Shown piece after piece: positions 19,198-27,958 of a DNA stretch of 64,000 bases; position 1 is the first letter of the stretch, and the number at the start of each line of letters is the position of its first letter. The notes below the pieces were generated by a model. It saw only the letters and a list, made by a program, of their open reading frames with translations. It did no database searches and was not told the origin of the DNA. Source of the DNA: Gemmobacter caeruleus (GTDB lineage: Bacteria; Pseudomonadota; Alphaproteobacteria; Rhodobacterales; Rhodobacteraceae); NCBI RefSeq assembly GCF_008271655.1, contig NZ_VKKX01000033.1:186001-250000 (forward strand). Reading direction: 5' to 3'. The position numbers and the translations under genes are program-made.

Positions 19198-20979
19198 TTA
19201 GAGTGCGCCTTTTTGCGGGCGCATGTCATCGCGGCTGATGCCCGCAACGGGCACCGGCTTTTTCATCGCATCGCGGCGGAAGGGCTCGCCCAGTTCCTGA
19301 TTGAGCAGCACCTCGATGAAGGTGGTCTGGCGATCCTTCATCTGGCGATCGACTGCGCGGCGCAGCTCCTCGGTCAGCTCCTCGGTCGAACGCACCTGCA
19401 CGCCATGGGTACCGCAGGCCCGGGCAATGCCGGCATAGCTGGTGTCGCGGTCCAGTTCGGTGCCGACAAAGTTGTTGGCATACCACAGCGTCGTGTTGCG
19501 CTTTTCGGCGCCCCATTGGTAGTTGCGGAAGATGACCATGGTGATGGCCGGCCAGTCGTCGCGTCCGCAGGCCGTCATTTCATTCATCGAGATGCCAAAG
19601 GCACCGTCGCCGGCAAAGCCGATCACCGGGGTATCCGGGCAGCCGATCTTGGCGCCCAGAATGGCGGGGAAGCCATAGCCGCAGGGGCCGAACAGGCCGG
19701 GCGCCAGATATTTGCGGCCCGCCTCGAAGGCCGGATAGGCATTGCCGATGGCGCAGTTATTGCCGATGTCGGACGAAATGATCGCCCCATCCGGCATGGC
19801 GGCCTGAATGGCGCGCCAGGCCTGCCGCGGCGACATCAGGCCGGCATCGCGGGCGCGGGCCTCCTCGTTCCAGACGGTGCCGGGGTCGTCCTGTTCATGG
19901 TCCAGGCTGGACAGTTCCTGCGCCCAGCGGGATTTGGTCTGCGACACCAGGGCGCGGCGGTCGGCGCGGCCTTCGTCGCCGGCGGTGCCCGAAAGCTGCG
20001 CAAGGATGCCGCGCGCCACCTTGCCCGCATCGCCCTGAATGCCGACCGTCACTTTCTTGGTCAGCCCGATCCGGTCGGCATTGATATCGACCTGGATGAT
20101 TTTGGCCTCTTTCGGCCAGTAGTCGATGCCATAGCCCGGCAGGGTCGAGAACGGGTTGAGCCGCGTGCCAAGCGCCAGCACGACATCGGCCTTGGCGATG
20201 ATTTCCATCGCGGCTTTCGACCCGTTATACCCTAGCGGCCCCATGGCCAGAGGGTGCGAGCCGGGGAAGCTGTCATTGTGCTGGTAGTTGGAGCAGACCG
20301 GCGCATCCAGCCGTTCGGCCAGCGCGACCACATCGGCAATCGCGCCGCCCAGCACCACGCCCGCGCCCGACAGGATCACCGGGAACCGGGCCTCGGACAC
20401 CAGCCGCGCGGCCTCGGCCACGGCCTCTTCGCCGCCGGCGGGGCGTTCGAAATGCACCATCTGCGGCAGATCGACGTCGATCACCTGGGTCCACATGTCG
20501 CGCGGGATGTTGATCTGCGCCGGGGCGGAATTGCGCCAGGCCCGCAGGATCACGCGGTTCAGCACCTCGGGGATACGCGAGGCGTCGCGCACCTCCTCTT
20601 GGTAGCAGACGCTGTCGGCGAACAGACGCATCTGTTCCATTTCCTGAAAGCCGCCCTGGCCGATGGTCTTGTTCGCGGCCTGCGGCGTGACCAGCAGCAT
20701 GGGCGTATGGTTCCAGTAGGCTGTCTTGACGGCGGTCACAAATCCGGTGACGCCCGGCCCGTTCTGTGCAATCGCCATGGCCATCTTGCCGGTGGCGCGG
20801 ATGAAGCCGTCGCACATCAGCCCGCCATTGGTTTCATGCGCCACATCCCAGAAGGTGATGCCGGCCTGGGGGAACAGGTCCGAAACCGGCATCATGGCGG
20901 AACCGATGATGCCAAAGGCATGTTCGATCCCGTGCATCTGAAGCACTTTCACAAAGGCTTCTTCGGTGGTCATTTTCAT
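19198..20979 (-). CDS. xsc: Sulfoacetaldehyde acetyltransferase
   Basis: This 593-aa thiamine-diphosphate enzyme converts sulfoacetaldehyde plus phosphate into acetyl phosphate and sulfite. The ThDP-enzyme layout is clear: an N-terminal Pyr domain (GIEHAFGIIGSAMMPVSDLF), a central domain (FPVILSGAGVVLGG) and a C-terminal PP domain with the GDGAFGISMNE metal/ThDP motif (about residues 464-474). Xsc-typical segments such as RNYQWGAEKRN are present. It sits between tauY and tauZ. AAGGAGA precedes the ATG at 20979. Length matches known Xsc (about 590-600 aa). Cytoplasmic. Confidence 0.95.
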   Translation of the reverse strand: MKMTTEEAFVKVLQMHGIEHAFGIIGSAMMPVSDLFPQAGITFWDVAHETNGGLMCDGFIRATGKMAMAIAQNGPGVTGFVTAVKTAYWNHTPMLLVTPQAANKTIGQGGFQEMEQMRLFADSVCYQEEVRDASRIPEVLNRVILRAWRNSAPAQINIPRDMWTQVIDVDLPQMVHFERPAGGEEAVAEAARLVSEARFPVILSGAGVVLGGAIADVVALAERLDAPVCSNYQHNDSFPGSHPLAMGPLGYNGSKAAMEIIAKADVVLALGTRLNPFSTLPGYGIDYWPKEAKIIQVDINADRIGLTKKVTVGIQGDAGKVARGILAQLSGTAGDEGRADRRALVSQTKSRWAQELSSLDHEQDDPGTVWNEEARARDAGLMSPRQAWRAIQAAMPDGAIISSDIGNNCAIGNAYPAFEAGRKYLAPGLFGPCGYGFPAILGAKIGCPDTPVIGFAGDGAFGISMNEMTACGRDDWPAITMVIFRNYQWGAEKRNTTLWYANNFVGTELDRDTSYAGIARACGTHGVQVRSTEELTEELRRAVDRQMKDRQTTFIEVLLNQELGEPFRRDAMKKPVPVAGISRDDMRPQKGAL

Positions 20980-21006
20980 CGCGTGTCTCCTTGTTCTCGC
21001 GCGGGA

Positions 21007-22404
21007 TCAGCCGCGTTCGTCCCGATAGTGGTAAAGTTTGTAGAGGCCCCATTGGCCCAGCCGCCGGAACGGCGTCTTCCAGCCCTCATGCGGCAATTCC
21101 TGGTGAAAGATCGGCAGGCGCGGCACATCGGCGGCGCGGCCGGCGACCATCTGCGCCATGCGCCGCCCGGCCTGGGCGGAATACATGACGCCGTTGCCGC
21201 CATAGCCAAGCGCGTAATAGGCGTTCGGCAGGTCGGGCATGGCGGTGATGCGGGGCATCATGTCATGGCTGACATCGACCCAGCCCCACCAGCTGTAATC
21301 AAGGTCGATCCCGCGCAGCGCCGGAAACTTGCGTGCCAGTCCCTCGCGCAGGCCCGCCAGATGGGCGGGGTTGTCGGCATCCTGCCCGGTGATCGCGGCG
21401 CGGGATCCGATCTGCACCCGGCCATCGGGCAAAAAGCGGTAATAGTGACGCAGGGTGCGGGTGTCGGTCAGGGGCGAAAAGACCTGAAAGCCGCAGGCCT
21501 CGCGTTCCGCCGGGGTCAGTCTCCGCGTGACGATGGAATTCGACATGATCGGCATGATGCGGTCGCGCAGGCGCGGATGCAGGCCGCGCGGGGCATATCC
21601 CGCCGTCGCCACCGCCACCGCCCGCGCCCGCACCGTGCCGCCGGGGGTGCGCAGATGGTGGACGCCGTTCTTCGTCTCCCACCCTTCGACCGGGCTGTCG
21701 GTATGGATCTTCGCGCCCAGTTCGCGGGCCGCGCGCATATAGCCGAAGGCGAGCTTGGCCGCGTGAATGGCGGTGCCGTCGGGTTCCCACATGGCGCCAT
21801 GCGCCTCGTGGTCGCGCACGGCGGTTGCGTGCAGCTCGTCCCGGGTCAGCATCCGCGCGCCGTAGCCGAAGGTTTCCCGCAACAGCGCGGCCTCTTGCGC
21901 CAGTTTCGGCATCATCCAGCCCTTGTGGGCGATGTAGTAATGCCCGCCGTCCTGCGGTTCGCAGTTGATGGCGTGATCGGCGATCAGCCCGCGGAACAGG
22001 TCGAAGGCCTCGGTCACCTCGGCATGCAGACCCTTGGCGGTTTCCAGCCCCCAGCGTTCGATCCATTGCGACCGCTTGAGCCGGCCAGAGGAGATCTGCG
22101 CCTGGCCGCCATTGCGGGTGGAGCAGCCATAGGCCACGCCATTCGCCTCCAGCACATGCGCCTTGATGCCGAATTCCTTGGCCAGATGCAGCGCACAGGA
22201 CAGGCCCGTATAGCCCGAGCCGATGACGACGACATCCACATCCATGTCGCCCGTCACCGGGCCGTCATCCTGCGGCGGCGGGCCGGCGGTGCCGATCCAG
22301 TAGGTCGGGGCATAGTCGGAACCCGCGCCGATGGAACGATCGGTGATCGGGTCATATTTGGGGTTGTAGGCGGCGCGTGCGCGCATGGGTGTCGTGCCTG
22401 GCAT
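21007..22404 (-). CDS. tauY: TauY, taurine dehydrogenase large subunit (DAO-family flavoprotein)
   Basis: This 465-aa FAD-dependent oxidoreductase of the DAO/PuuB-like fold has the dinucleotide motif VVVIGSGYTGLSCALHL near residues 58-74 and a C-terminal FAD-closing segment YALGYGGNGVMYSAQ. It should oxidatively deaminate taurine to sulfoacetaldehyde and ammonia. I chose the ATG at 22404 (AGGA upstream); the open frame extends further but without homology. No heme-binding CxxCH is present, so a cytochrome c would have to be an external acceptor. It lies between tauX and xsc exactly as in the Rhodobacter sphaeroides cluster. A generic amine oxidase is the alternative if context is ignored. Confidence 0.85.
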   Translation of the reverse strand: MPGTTPMRARAAYNPKYDPITDRSIGAGSDYAPTYWIGTAGPPPQDDGPVTGDMDVDVVVIGSGYTGLSCALHLAKEFGIKAHVLEANGVAYGCSTRNGGQAQISSGRLKRSQWIERWGLETAKGLHAEVTEAFDLFRGLIADHAINCEPQDGGHYYIAHKGWMMPKLAQEAALLRETFGYGARMLTRDELHATAVRDHEAHGAMWEPDGTAIHAAKLAFGYMRAARELGAKIHTDSPVEGWETKNGVHHLRTPGGTVRARAVAVATAGYAPRGLHPRLRDRIMPIMSNSIVTRRLTPAEREACGFQVFSPLTDTRTLRHYYRFLPDGRVQIGSRAAITGQDADNPAHLAGLREGLARKFPALRGIDLDYSWWGWVDVSHDMMPRITAMPDLPNAYYALGYGGNGVMYSAQAGRRMAQMVAGRAADVPRLPIFHQELPHEGWKTPFRRLGQWGLYKLYHYRDERG

Positions 22405-22439
22405 CGACGTTATTCCTGCAATGAATTTCGGGGGTGGGA

Positions 22440-22829
22440 TCAGCGCGTTTCGATCACGGGACGCTGCTTTCGGAAGGCCTGTTTCATCACCAGCTTGCCG
22501 TCGCGCAGGGTGAACAGATCGACGCCCTGCGCCTCGGTCCGGCGGCCCTCGGCATCGGTGCCGCGAAAGGTCCATTCCGACACGGCGCGGTCACCGCAGA
22601 CGAAATGCCGGTGATCGGCCCATTCCGCATCGGGCATCGCGGTCCAGACGGCGGTGAAGGCGCGGGCGATGGCCTCGGCCCCGTCAATCCGGGTGCCAAA
22701 GACTTCGGGCCCGCCGACAGTGGTAAAGACGCAATCGGCCGCGAAATGGGTCATCACCGCGTCGATGTCATGCCGGTTGAAGGCGTCGAAGGTCGCCTTG
22801 AGGTCATCGGCGGTCAGGGTGCGGGTCAT
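22440..22829 (-). CDS. tauX: TauX, SnoaL-like small subunit of taurine dehydrogenase
   Basis: This 130-aa-class protein (129 residues plus stop) has a SnoaL/NTF2-like fold signature: LKATFDAFNRHDIDAVMTHF at the start, then DGAEAIARAFTAVWTAMPDA and a C-terminal QGVDLFTLRDGKLVMKQAF strand pair. The family usually forms alpha+beta cone dimers that bind small ligands. The position before tauY, size near 14-16 kDa and cluster order support the TauX name; the sequence itself shows no flavin or heme site. AAAGGACC lies just upstream of the ATG at 22829, 16 nt after the uspA stop. Confidence 0.7.
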   Translation of the reverse strand: MTRTLTADDLKATFDAFNRHDIDAVMTHFAADCVFTTVGGPEVFGTRIDGAEAIARAFTAVWTAMPDAEWADHRHFVCGDRAVSEWTFRGTDAEGRRTEAQGVDLFTLRDGKLVMKQAFRKQRPVIETR

Positions 22830-22845
22830 GGTCGGTCCTTTCAGA

Positions 22846-23337
22846 TCAGTCTTCGGCATAAGGGACGATCAGCGTGGGCACCCGCGCGCGGCGCAGCACC
22901 CGTTTCGCCACCGTCCCGAGGAAGGTGTGGGAAATGCCATGGGCATGGCTGCCCATGAGGATCATGTCGGCGGGCAGGCTTTGCGCCCGCTTCAGGATGG
23001 CTTCGGCGGCAAAGCCCTCGATCAGTTCGATGTCATCGACCAGATCGCGCAGGGCCTGTTCGTCCTGCGGCATGGCGGCCCAGAAGGCCTCTTGCCGTTC
23101 CAGCAGGATCTGCCGGGTCGTCTCGGCCCGGCGGGTCATCGCCAGGCGCCGGGCCTCGGGATCCTGCATGAAAAGCTGGATGGTCAGCCTGGCCTCGTCG
23201 CTCATCGGTTCGATGGCGTGCAGGACATGCAGCCGCGCGTTCAACGCCGCCGCCAAACCGACCGCATGGCGGAAGGCATAGGCGGAGGTATTGGACAGGT
23301 CCGTCGCGTAGAGGATGGTGCGGATGGGTTTCAGCAT
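22846..23337 (-). CDS. UspA-family universal stress protein
   Basis: This 163-aa single-domain Usp starts MLKPIRTILYATDLSNTS. The C-terminal ATP-binding signature of Usp proteins appears as MGSHAHGISHTFLGTVAKRVLRRA (GxHxxG... S-V/N-type), here around residues 127-150. It is coupled between tauM (1 nt away) and tauX (16 nt), so it is co-transcribed with taurine uptake. Usp genes often accompany TRAP transporters, where they may modulate the permease; its function here is unknown. Confidence 0.88.
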   Translation of the reverse strand: MLKPIRTILYATDLSNTSAYAFRHAVGLAAALNARLHVLHAIEPMSDEARLTIQLFMQDPEARRLAMTRRAETTRQILLERQEAFWAAMPQDEQALRDLVDDIELIEGFAAEAILKRAQSLPADMILMGSHAHGISHTFLGTVAKRVLRRARVPTLIVPYAED

Positions 23338-23338
23338 C

Positions 23339-24679
23339 TCAATACCCCATGATCCTGGGCAGCCAGAGCGCGATATCGGGGAAGGCCGCGATGACCGCGA
23401 TCATGGCCGTGCTGGCAAAGGCGAAGGGCAGGGCGCGCATCGAGATTTCCTCGATCGAGACATTGGAGATGCCCGAGGCGATGAACAGGTTTTCGCCCAG
23501 GGGCGGGGTCTGGAACCCGACCGACAGGGTGCAGATCATCACGATGCCGAAATGGATCGGGTCGATGCCCACCGAATAGGCGACAGGCAGCATGACCGGC
23601 ACCAGGATCATGATCGCGGCCAGCGTTTCCATGAACATGCCGACGAACAGCAGGAAGACGATGATCAGCGCCCAGATCACGGCGATATTCTGCGTGAAGG
23701 ACAGCATGGCCGAGGCGATATGCGCGGGGATCTGGTTTTCGACCAGAATGCGGCCAAAGATGGTCGCGGTGAACAGCACCAGCAGCACGCGCCCGGTCAG
23801 CCAGGTCGTTGCCTCCAATGCGCGCATCACCTCTTTCACGCGGATTTCGCGGTAGATGAAGATGCCCACGATCAGCGTGTAGAAGATCGCGACGATGGCC
23901 GCCTCGGTCGGGGTAAAGAACCCGGCATAGATGCCCCCCAGGATCACCACCGGCGCCATCAGCGACCAGAAACCCTTGTAGCAGGCCTCAAGGATATGGC
24001 GCAGCGACAGCGGCTCGCTTCCGCCGCGATAGCCGGCGGCGCGGCAGCGGATGTAGTTCATCACCAGCAGCCCCGACGCCATGAGGAAGCCCGGCAGGAA
24101 GCCCGCGATGAACAGTTTGGAAATCGACACGGTCTGAAAGGCGCCGAATTTCTCCACCGCTTCGGCCGGGGGCTGCATGCCCATGGCCGAGATGCCGAAG
24201 ATCACCATGGGGATCGAAGGCGGGATCACGATGCCCAGCCCGCCCGAGGCGGCGGTGACGGCGGCGCCATAGCCCCGCGCATACCCGGCCCGCGCCATCG
24301 CGGGGATCATCAGCATCCCGACCGCCGCCGTGGTGGCGGGGCCAGATCCCGAGATCGCGCCGAAGAAAAGGCAGGCCATGACCGTGGCGGCCGAGATGCC
24401 GCCGGTGAAGGGCCCGGCCAGGCTTTCCGCCACCGTGATCAGCCGGCGGGAAATGCCCGCCGCCTCCATCAAGGCGCCGGCCAGGATGAAGGCAGGCAGC
24501 GCCATCAGCGGGAAGGCCCCGACCGACGAAAAGGCGATCTGCACCATCTTGATCGGGTTGTCGCCCAGATACCACATGGCCGCCAGCGCCGAGACGCCCA
24601 GCCCGACCGAGATCGGCGCGCCCAAGAGCAGCAGGAAAAAGAAGGTGCCGAACAGCACGAGAATGATCTGGCTATCCAT
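23339..24679 (-). CDS. tauM: TauM, TRAP transporter large permease subunit
   Basis: This 446-aa DctM-family protein has about twelve membrane helices, and the typical start (IILVLFGTFFFLLLLGAPISV), FFGAISGSGPATTAAVG and GIVIPPSIPMVIFG motifs. With TauK and TauL it imports taurine using the Na+/H+ gradient. The ATG at 24679 shares its A with the tauL TGA stop; a GTG at 24682 is also possible. Substrate assignment rests on the operon. Confidence 0.9.
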   Translation of the reverse strand: MDSQIILVLFGTFFFLLLLGAPISVGLGVSALAAMWYLGDNPIKMVQIAFSSVGAFPLMALPAFILAGALMEAAGISRRLITVAESLAGPFTGGISAATVMACLFFGAISGSGPATTAAVGMLMIPAMARAGYARGYGAAVTAASGGLGIVIPPSIPMVIFGISAMGMQPPAEAVEKFGAFQTVSISKLFIAGFLPGFLMASGLLVMNYIRCRAAGYRGGSEPLSLRHILEACYKGFWSLMAPVVILGGIYAGFFTPTEAAIVAIFYTLIVGIFIYREIRVKEVMRALEATTWLTGRVLLVLFTATIFGRILVENQIPAHIASAMLSFTQNIAVIWALIIVFLLFVGMFMETLAAIMILVPVMLPVAYSVGIDPIHFGIVMICTLSVGFQTPPLGENLFIASGISNVSIEEISMRALPFAFASTAMIAVIAAFPDIALWLPRIMGY

Positions 24680-25218
24680 CACGCCGCCCCCGCCTTGGCC
24701 GCATCGGCGGCGATGGCGTCAAGATCGACCTGATCGGGGTCGCGCGGGTCGATGCCCAGCACGAGCTTCATGTAATTCACCTGAAGGATGCGCAGCGTCA
24801 TCAGGCCAAAGGCGATCGGCAGCACCAGCATGACATAGCGCATCGGCCAGCCCAGGGTCTGCGCCCGCACAAAGGGTTTCAGCAGGCCCAGATATTCGAT
24901 GGCATACCAGACGAAGACCAGGTTGAAGCCGACCCAGAACAGGTCGCCCGCGGCCTCGACCCAGCGGGCCACGCGGCGGGGCAGGCGGTTCACATGGAAG
25001 GACACGCGGTTATGCGCATACATCCGCGCGGCATAGCTGGCGCCGAAATAGGCGAACCAGACGAACATGAAGACCGACAGTTCCTCGATCCAGGTGATCG
25101 AATTGCCAAAGACCGAGCGGGACACGATCTGGATGAACAGAAGGCAGACGAAGGCAGCCAGCAGAACCTGGCAGATATAGCTTTCCAGCTTGTCGAGATG
25201 TCGCCAGAAGGGGTGCAT
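24679..25218 (-). CDS. tauL: TauL, TRAP transporter small permease subunit
   Basis: This 179-aa DctQ-family protein has four membrane helices. The family hallmark is visible as ITWIEELSVFMFVWFAYFGA (about residues 38-57). It partners TauM. AGGAATGCCCC precedes the ATG. The gene follows tauK after a 63-nt gap that contains a strong hairpin. Confidence 0.9.
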   Translation of the reverse strand: MHPFWRHLDKLESYICQVLLAAFVCLLFIQIVSRSVFGNSITWIEELSVFMFVWFAYFGASYAARMYAHNRVSFHVNRLPRRVARWVEAAGDLFWVGFNLVFVWYAIEYLGLLKPFVRAQTLGWPMRYVMLVLPIAFGLMTLRILQVNYMKLVLGIDPRDPDQVDLDAIAADAAKAGAA

Positions 25219-25250
25219 GGGGCATTCCTGTGGGCTGAGGGCGGACAGGA

Positions 25251-25273
25251 CCGGGGCCGACGGGCGGCCCCGG
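25251..25273 (-). terminator. Intercistronic hairpin between tauK and tauL
   Basis: CCGGGGCC and GGCCCCGG form a perfect 8-bp stem with a 7-nt loop, right after the binding-protein gene and before the permease genes. No T-run follows. Such elements usually protect the upstream mRNA and let the binding protein be made in excess. Role inferred. Confidence 0.55.
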
Positions 25274-25281
25274 CGCGGGCA

Positions 25282-26292
25282 TCATTCGACCGTGGGCCGG
25301 CCCAGCGATTGCAGCACCCCGTTCAGCACCTCTTTTCCGCCGATGCTGTCATAGAATTTCGGCCAGACCGTCGTGGTGGCGAGGTCGATGAATTCCTTTT
25401 CGCCATCGGCGGGATCGGCGATTTCCATGCCCTTGGCGGCCAGTTTTTCCTTGATCGACGCCTCTTGCGCGCGCAGGAATTGCCCCGAGGCAAGCGTCGC
25501 ATCGCGACCGGCCTCCAGCACCGCCGCCTGTTCCTCGGCCGAGAGCGACTGGAACATCTGTTCCGACACGATCAGCGGTTCGATGGAAAAGATGTAGCGG
25601 ATGTTGGTGACGTATTTCTGCACCTCGTCGAACTTCATCGCGAAGACGGTCATGTAGGGGTTGTCCTGCCCGTCCACGACCTTTTGTTGCAGCGCGGCAA
25701 AGGTTTCCGACCAGGCCATCGGCGTGGGGTTGATGCCCCAGGACTTGTAGGTCTCGATCATGATCTCGTTCTTGGGAACGCGGATCACGAGATCCTTGAG
25801 ATCGGCGACCGTGGTGACGGGATGTTTGGAATTGGTCAGCACACGGAAGCCCGAATAGGCCCAGCCGATGATGCGCACGCCGGCATCCTCGACCGTGCGG
25901 TCCACCATCTGCTGACCGATCTCGCCCTGGGTGATCTTTTCCGCATCCTCAAGCGACAGGATGACATAGGGCAGGGTCAGCGTGCCGACCGAGGGCGAAA
26001 ACGGCGTGATGTTGTTGATCGCCAGGATCGAGAAATCCAGCGTGCCGGTGGCGGCGGCAGTGACGGTATCCTGTTCATCGCCCAGCTGACCGTTCAGGAA
26101 CAGCTTGGCCGTATGCGCACCGGCCGATTTCGCCTCCAGCGCCTTGACGAAGGCGAGGCCAAGCGCCTCTTGCGTGCCACCGGCGCCATCGCCCACGGCG
26201 ATGCGAAATTCCCGCGCGGCGGCGGGCATGGCGCTGGCCAGCAGCATGGCAAGGACGGTCGCGCGCCGCAGCGCCCGGAAAGAATGGAACAT
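25282..26292 (-). CDS. tauK: TauK, TRAP transporter solute-binding protein
   Basis: This 336-aa DctP-family periplasmic receptor has a signal peptide ending SAMPAAA (about residue 26). It carries the conserved block RVPKNEIMIETYKSWGINP (about residues 164-182), with the Arg that normally pairs with the ligand carboxylate, followed by PMAWSETFAALQQKVVDGQDNP. A sulfonate ligand would use the same Arg. First gene of the leftward tau operon, divergent from tauR across a 106-bp region. Confidence 0.9.
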   Translation of the reverse strand: MFHSFRALRRATVLAMLLASAMPAAAREFRIAVGDGAGGTQEALGLAFVKALEAKSAGAHTAKLFLNGQLGDEQDTVTAAATGTLDFSILAINNITPFSPSVGTLTLPYVILSLEDAEKITQGEIGQQMVDRTVEDAGVRIIGWAYSGFRVLTNSKHPVTTVADLKDLVIRVPKNEIMIETYKSWGINPTPMAWSETFAALQQKVVDGQDNPYMTVFAMKFDEVQKYVTNIRYIFSIEPLIVSEQMFQSLSAEEQAAVLEAGRDATLASGQFLRAQEASIKEKLAAKGMEIADPADGEKEFIDLATTTVWPKFYDSIGGKEVLNGVLQSLGRPTVE

Positions 26293-26365
26293 TGTAAACT
26301 CCCTGATTTCCCGACTCTGACGGCCGGACTGCGGCAGGTTGTCACGTTGCGCGGGTCATGGTTAT

Positions 26366-26393
26366 ATCCAGTTGAAAACAAGAATAGGTCCAG
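26366..26393. promoter_or_regulatory. Candidate TauR direct repeats
   Basis: On the minus strand CTGGAC (26393-26388) and CTGGAT (26371-26366) form a direct repeat 22 bp apart, about two helical turns. The repeat lies between divergent tauK and tauR, ending 5 nt before the tauR ATG. MocR-type regulators, including TauR, bind direct repeats of this sort; the binding is inferred. Confidence 0.45.
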
Positions 26394-26398
26394 ATTCG

Positions 26399-27880
26399 AT
26401 GAGCCTGACCGGACAGATCTCGGCCGAAATGTTCTTTGTGGACCGGCTGCGCCCCGAGCCGTTGCAAATGCAGCTGGCGGCCTCGATCATCTCGGCGATC
26501 CTTGACACGCGGGCGCAGCCGGGCACGCGGATGCCCTCGACCCGGGCGCTGGCGGCGCATCTGGGCATTTCGCGCCTGACCGTCACGCTGGTCTATCAGG
26601 AGCTGGCCGCGCAGGGCTATCTGACCAGTCTGCCGCGATCGGGCTTTGCGATTTCGGAAAAGGTGCCGCATCGCCGGCTGGATCAGGCCGATCCCGCCCC
26701 GGCAGTGCAGGTGGACTGGGCCGCGCGTCTGCCCGACCTGACCAGCCGCCGGCAGATCCACAAACCGCTCGACTGGCGCAGCTATCCCTATCCGTTCATC
26801 TATGGTCAGGCCGATCCGCGCTTGTTCAACCATGTCGCCTGGCGCGATTGCGCGCGCCGGGCCCTGGGCGCGCGCGAATTTGCCGAACTGGCGGATGACC
26901 GGCTGACGCAGGATGACCCGGTGCTGGTGGATTACATCTGCCGCAACACCCTGCCGCGCCGGGGCATCCGCGCCCGGCCCGAAGAAGTGCTGATCACGCT
27001 GGGTGCGCAGAACGCGCTGTGGATCGCCATTCGTCTGCTGGCGCGGCAAGACCGGATGGCGGTGATGGAAGACCCCGGCTTCCCCGATTTCGCCGAGACG
27101 CTGCGCCTGCATGGCATGCCGATTCATTATGGCCGCAGCGACGCCGAGGGGCTTGAGCCCGCGGACCTGCCGGCGACCACCGGGCTGGTGCTGGTGACCC
27201 CCAGCCACAGCATTCCCGCCGGGTTGACCATGACGCTGGAGCGGCGCAACGCCTTGCTGGCGGCGGCGCAGGCGGGGGATTTCATCGTGATCGAGGACGA
27301 TTACGATTTCGAGATGAGCTTTCTGGAACCGCCCTCGCCCTCGCTCAAGTCGCTCGACCGGGCGGGGCGGGTGATCTATGTCGGCAGCTTTTCCAAATCG
27401 CTGTTTCCGGGCCTGCGCATCGGGTATCTGGTCGGGCCGGAGCCGTTCATCCGGCAGGCGCGCGCCTTGCGGGCCATGATGTTGCGCCACGCGCCCGCGC
27501 ATATGCAGCGCGTCACCGGCTATTTCCTCGCGCTTGGGCATTACGACGCGCATATGGTGCGGCGGCGCGAGGTCTTTCGCAAAAGGCGTGAGACGATGGT
27601 GGCTGCGCTGGCCGAAACGCCGGTGCAGATCGTCGGCGCCGCGAAACATGGCGGATCGAGTCTGTGGGTCGCCGCCCCCGAAGGGGTGGATAGCGGCGCC
27701 CTGGCGCGGGCGCTGCGTGATCAGGGCGTGCTGATCGAGCCGGGCCATCCGTTCTATCGCAGCCCGCCGGCGGTGTGCCAGACGTTCCGCCTGGGTTATG
27801 CGTCGATTGCCGACGGCGCCATCGCCGAGGGCATCGCCCGGATCGGCCGCATGGCGGCGCAGCTTGCCCGCGAAAGTTGA
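26399..27880 (+). CDS. tauR: TauR, GntR/MocR-type regulator of taurine genes
   Basis: This 493-aa protein has an N-terminal GntR winged helix (about residues 18-85; STRALAAHLGISRLTVTLVY) and a C-terminal aminotransferase class I-like domain (about 120-485). The PLP-binding lysine is in YVGSFSKSLFPGLRIGY, near residue 332. TauR proteins activate taurine genes in a taurine- and PLP-dependent way. I chose the ATG at 26399 because the upstream in-frame part is short and not GntR-like. Divergent from tauK; possible autoregulation through the CTGGA repeats. Confidence 0.88.
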   Translation: MSLTGQISAEMFFVDRLRPEPLQMQLAASIISAILDTRAQPGTRMPSTRALAAHLGISRLTVTLVYQELAAQGYLTSLPRSGFAISEKVPHRRLDQADPAPAVQVDWAARLPDLTSRRQIHKPLDWRSYPYPFIYGQADPRLFNHVAWRDCARRALGAREFAELADDRLTQDDPVLVDYICRNTLPRRGIRARPEEVLITLGAQNALWIAIRLLARQDRMAVMEDPGFPDFAETLRLHGMPIHYGRSDAEGLEPADLPATTGLVLVTPSHSIPAGLTMTLERRNALLAAAQAGDFIVIEDDYDFEMSFLEPPSPSLKSLDRAGRVIYVGSFSKSLFPGLRIGYLVGPEPFIRQARALRAMMLRHAPAHMQRVTGYFLALGHYDAHMVRRREVFRKRRETMVAALAETPVQIVGAAKHGGSSLWVAAPEGVDSGALARALRDQGVLIEPGHPFYRSPPAVCQTFRLGYASIADGAIAEGIARIGRMAAQLARES

Positions 27881-27958
27881 ACGCCGCCGGCCCCGCTGGC
27901 CCTTGGCGCGCCCGCGAAAATCGGACAGGGTGCAAGGGTCGCGCCATGGGGGTTTGCC

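Noticed and set aside
16891-20235. Very long open frame (over 1,100 codons) on the plus strand opposite pta, tauZ and xsc
   Set aside because: It is antisense to three well-identified genes, has low-complexity Arg/Gly/His/Gln-rich translation and no recognisable domain; typical mirror frame in high-GC DNA.
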